NCBI GenBank assembly: GCA_025453855.1 | Contig: JALOPO010000210.1 | Location: 1 to 5,649, forward strand | Length of the DNA stretch: 5,649 bases | Direction: 5' to 3' | From: Gemmatimonadaceae bacterium | GTDB lineage: Bacteria; Gemmatimonadota; Gemmatimonadetes; Gemmatimonadales; Gemmatimonadaceae | Shown: in pieces, positions 4,952 to 5,649 of the stretch | Numbering within the stretch: the stretch's first letter is position 1 | How the letters are laid out: the number at the start of each line of letters is the position of its first letter | Translations under genes and position numbers: made by a program | The notes under the pieces: model-generated | What the model was told of the DNA's origin: nothing | Databases searched by the model: none | What the model saw: the letters and a program-made list of their open reading frames with translations, nothing else

Positions 4952-5367
4952 TGGCGCGGCGCCGCGCGCGCGGGAAGGTCGCCCTCAACGCCGAGATCAA
5001 CGTGGTGAGCCTCATCGACGTGATGATGCTCCTCATGGTGATCTTCATGATCACCGCGCCGCTCCTCACCGGCGGCGTCGACATCACGCTCCCGAAGGCC
5101 GCGGTGCGCGCGGCCGAGGCGCGGCCGGCGCTGATGGTCACCGTCACGCGCGACGGCGCGCTCCTGCTCGACGACGTGCGTGTCTCGGCCGCCGAGCTGC
5201 AGTCGTCGCTCCCCGCGCTCGCGACGTCGGCGCGTGGCAAGGCGGTCTACCTGCGCGCCGATGCCGGCGTGCCGTACGGCGACGTGCTCGGCGTGCTCGC
5301 GACGCTGCGCACGGGGGGCATCGAGAACGTGAACCTCGTCGCCGAGCCGCTGGAGACGCGACGGTGA
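4951..5367 (+). CDS. tolR: TolR/ExbD-type biopolymer transport subunit
   Basis: This 138-residue protein has one membrane segment and a periplasmic domain. Residues 1-9 are Arg/Lys-rich and cytoplasmic. INVVSLIDVMMLLMVIFMIT (16-35) is the membrane helix, with D23 in the position of the essential proton-carrying Asp of TolR and ExbD. The family usually has N-x-x-P-L-x-D; here Ser 20 replaces the Pro. Residues 45-135 form the periplasmic domain: DITLPKA, then VTVTRDGALLLDDVRVS, and YLRADAGVPYGDVLGVLATLRTGGIENVNLV, the typical TolR/ExbD C-terminal block. With TolQ it forms the proton-driven complex that energises the next gene product. It starts at ATG 4951, sharing the A of the tolQ stop (TGATG), and ends overlapping the next ATG, so coupling is likely. 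TolR is preferred to ExbD by position and by inference only. Confidence 0.9.
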   Translation: MARRRARGKVALNAEINVVSLIDVMMLLMVIFMITAPLLTGGVDITLPKAAVRAAEARPALMVTVTRDGALLLDDVRVSAAELQSSLPALATSARGKAVYLRADAGVPYGDVLGVLATLRTGGIENVNLVAEPLETRR

Positions 5368-5649
5368 TGGTGCGAGGCGGCGCGCGCACGGCGTCGCGGC
5401 GCGAGCCCGGTGACGCACCGGCGGCCGTGCTCTCGCTGGCCGGCCACGCGGTGGCGCTCGCGCTCTTCGTCTGGCTGATGCGCGAGGCGGCGCCGCCACC
5501 ATTGCCGCCGTCGTACGCGGTGTCGCTGGTGGCCGCGCCCGCGGGGCCACGCGCCATCGCCAGCGCGCCCGACCCCGTCGCCGATGCACCGCCGGCCCCC
5601 GCCGCCGCGCCCTCGCGCCCTGCGCCGAGCACCGCGTCGCCGAGCGCGA
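5367..5649 (+). CDS. TolA/TonB-like energy-transducer protein, N-terminal part (runs off window)
   Basis: The first 94 codons are present. A basic N-terminus (RGGARTASRREPG) is followed by one membrane segment at about residues 20-38 (AAVLSLAGHAVALALFVWLM), then YAVSLVAAPAG at about 50-60, a periplasmic start common in TolA/TonB-type proteins. The remainder is a Pro/Ala-rich region (DAPPAPAAAPSRPAPS), as expected for the extended arm that crosses the periplasm. The C-terminal domain that would contact Pal/TolB or a TonB-dependent receptor lies beyond the end, so TolA and TonB cannot be told apart. The start could be ATG 5367, overlapping the tolR stop, or the in-frame GTG at 5364, which sits 8 bases after GGAG at 5352-5355. 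Its position after tolQ and tolR gives the main support. Confidence 0.8.
   Translation, partial: MVRGGARTASRREPGDAPAAVLSLAGHAVALALFVWLMREAAPPPLPPSYAVSLVAAPAGPRAIASAPDPVADAPPAPAAAPSRPAPSTASPSA

Noticed and set aside
1..5649. Mobile element, phage, toxin-antitoxin, CRISPR or defence system
   Set aside because: No transposase, integrase, spaced repeats, nuclease or toxin signature was found on either strand; the intact genes are ordinary housekeeping and envelope genes.

Overview
The window is about 70% G+C, and its genes all lie on the + strand with strong G/C at third codon positions. Tight ATGA and TGATG gene junctions alternate with GC-rich hairpins that have poor T tails. The gene content is that of a Gram-negative, outer-membrane bacterium: a Tol-type energy module, a secreted LysM protein and a sugar-nucleotide epimerase. 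From general familiarity with such protein sequences I would guess Gemmatimonadota or a similar high-GC soil or freshwater lineage; nothing here, such as an rRNA, proves it.

Layout from left to right. Positions 1-189 hold the C-terminal end of a RimI-type N-acetyltransferase. A leader of about 135 bases leads to ssb (326-826), which is followed by a strong 17-bp hairpin at 857-892. Positions 973-1638 hold a short-chain dehydrogenase/reductase (SDR) whose family signature jumps from frame 1 to frame 2 and back, as if two short deletions had compensated each other. Directly after it, at 1635-1736, is an orphan 33-codon piece that looks like the C-terminal tail of a second, different SDR. Then comes a secreted LysM protein (1883-3031) with a duplicated C-terminal module. 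Next are two hairpins, the second a perfect 16-bp stem followed by GTTAGTTT.

The right half looks like one operon. An NDP-sugar epimerase/dehydratase of the extended SDR family (3279-4238) overlaps tolQ/exbB (4235-4951), which overlaps tolR/exbD (4951-5367), which overlaps the start of a TolA/TonB-like protein (5367 to the window end). TolQ and TolR would form the proton-driven inner-membrane motor and the last protein the periplasm-spanning arm. TolB and Pal would be expected just beyond the window.

I see no phage, transposon, CRISPR, tRNA or rRNA signal, and no convincing undescribed system. The most unusual stretch is 973-1882, where one SDR is internally damaged and the tail of another is stranded. 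This is either real gene decay or a local sequence or assembly problem, and the window alone cannot separate the two.
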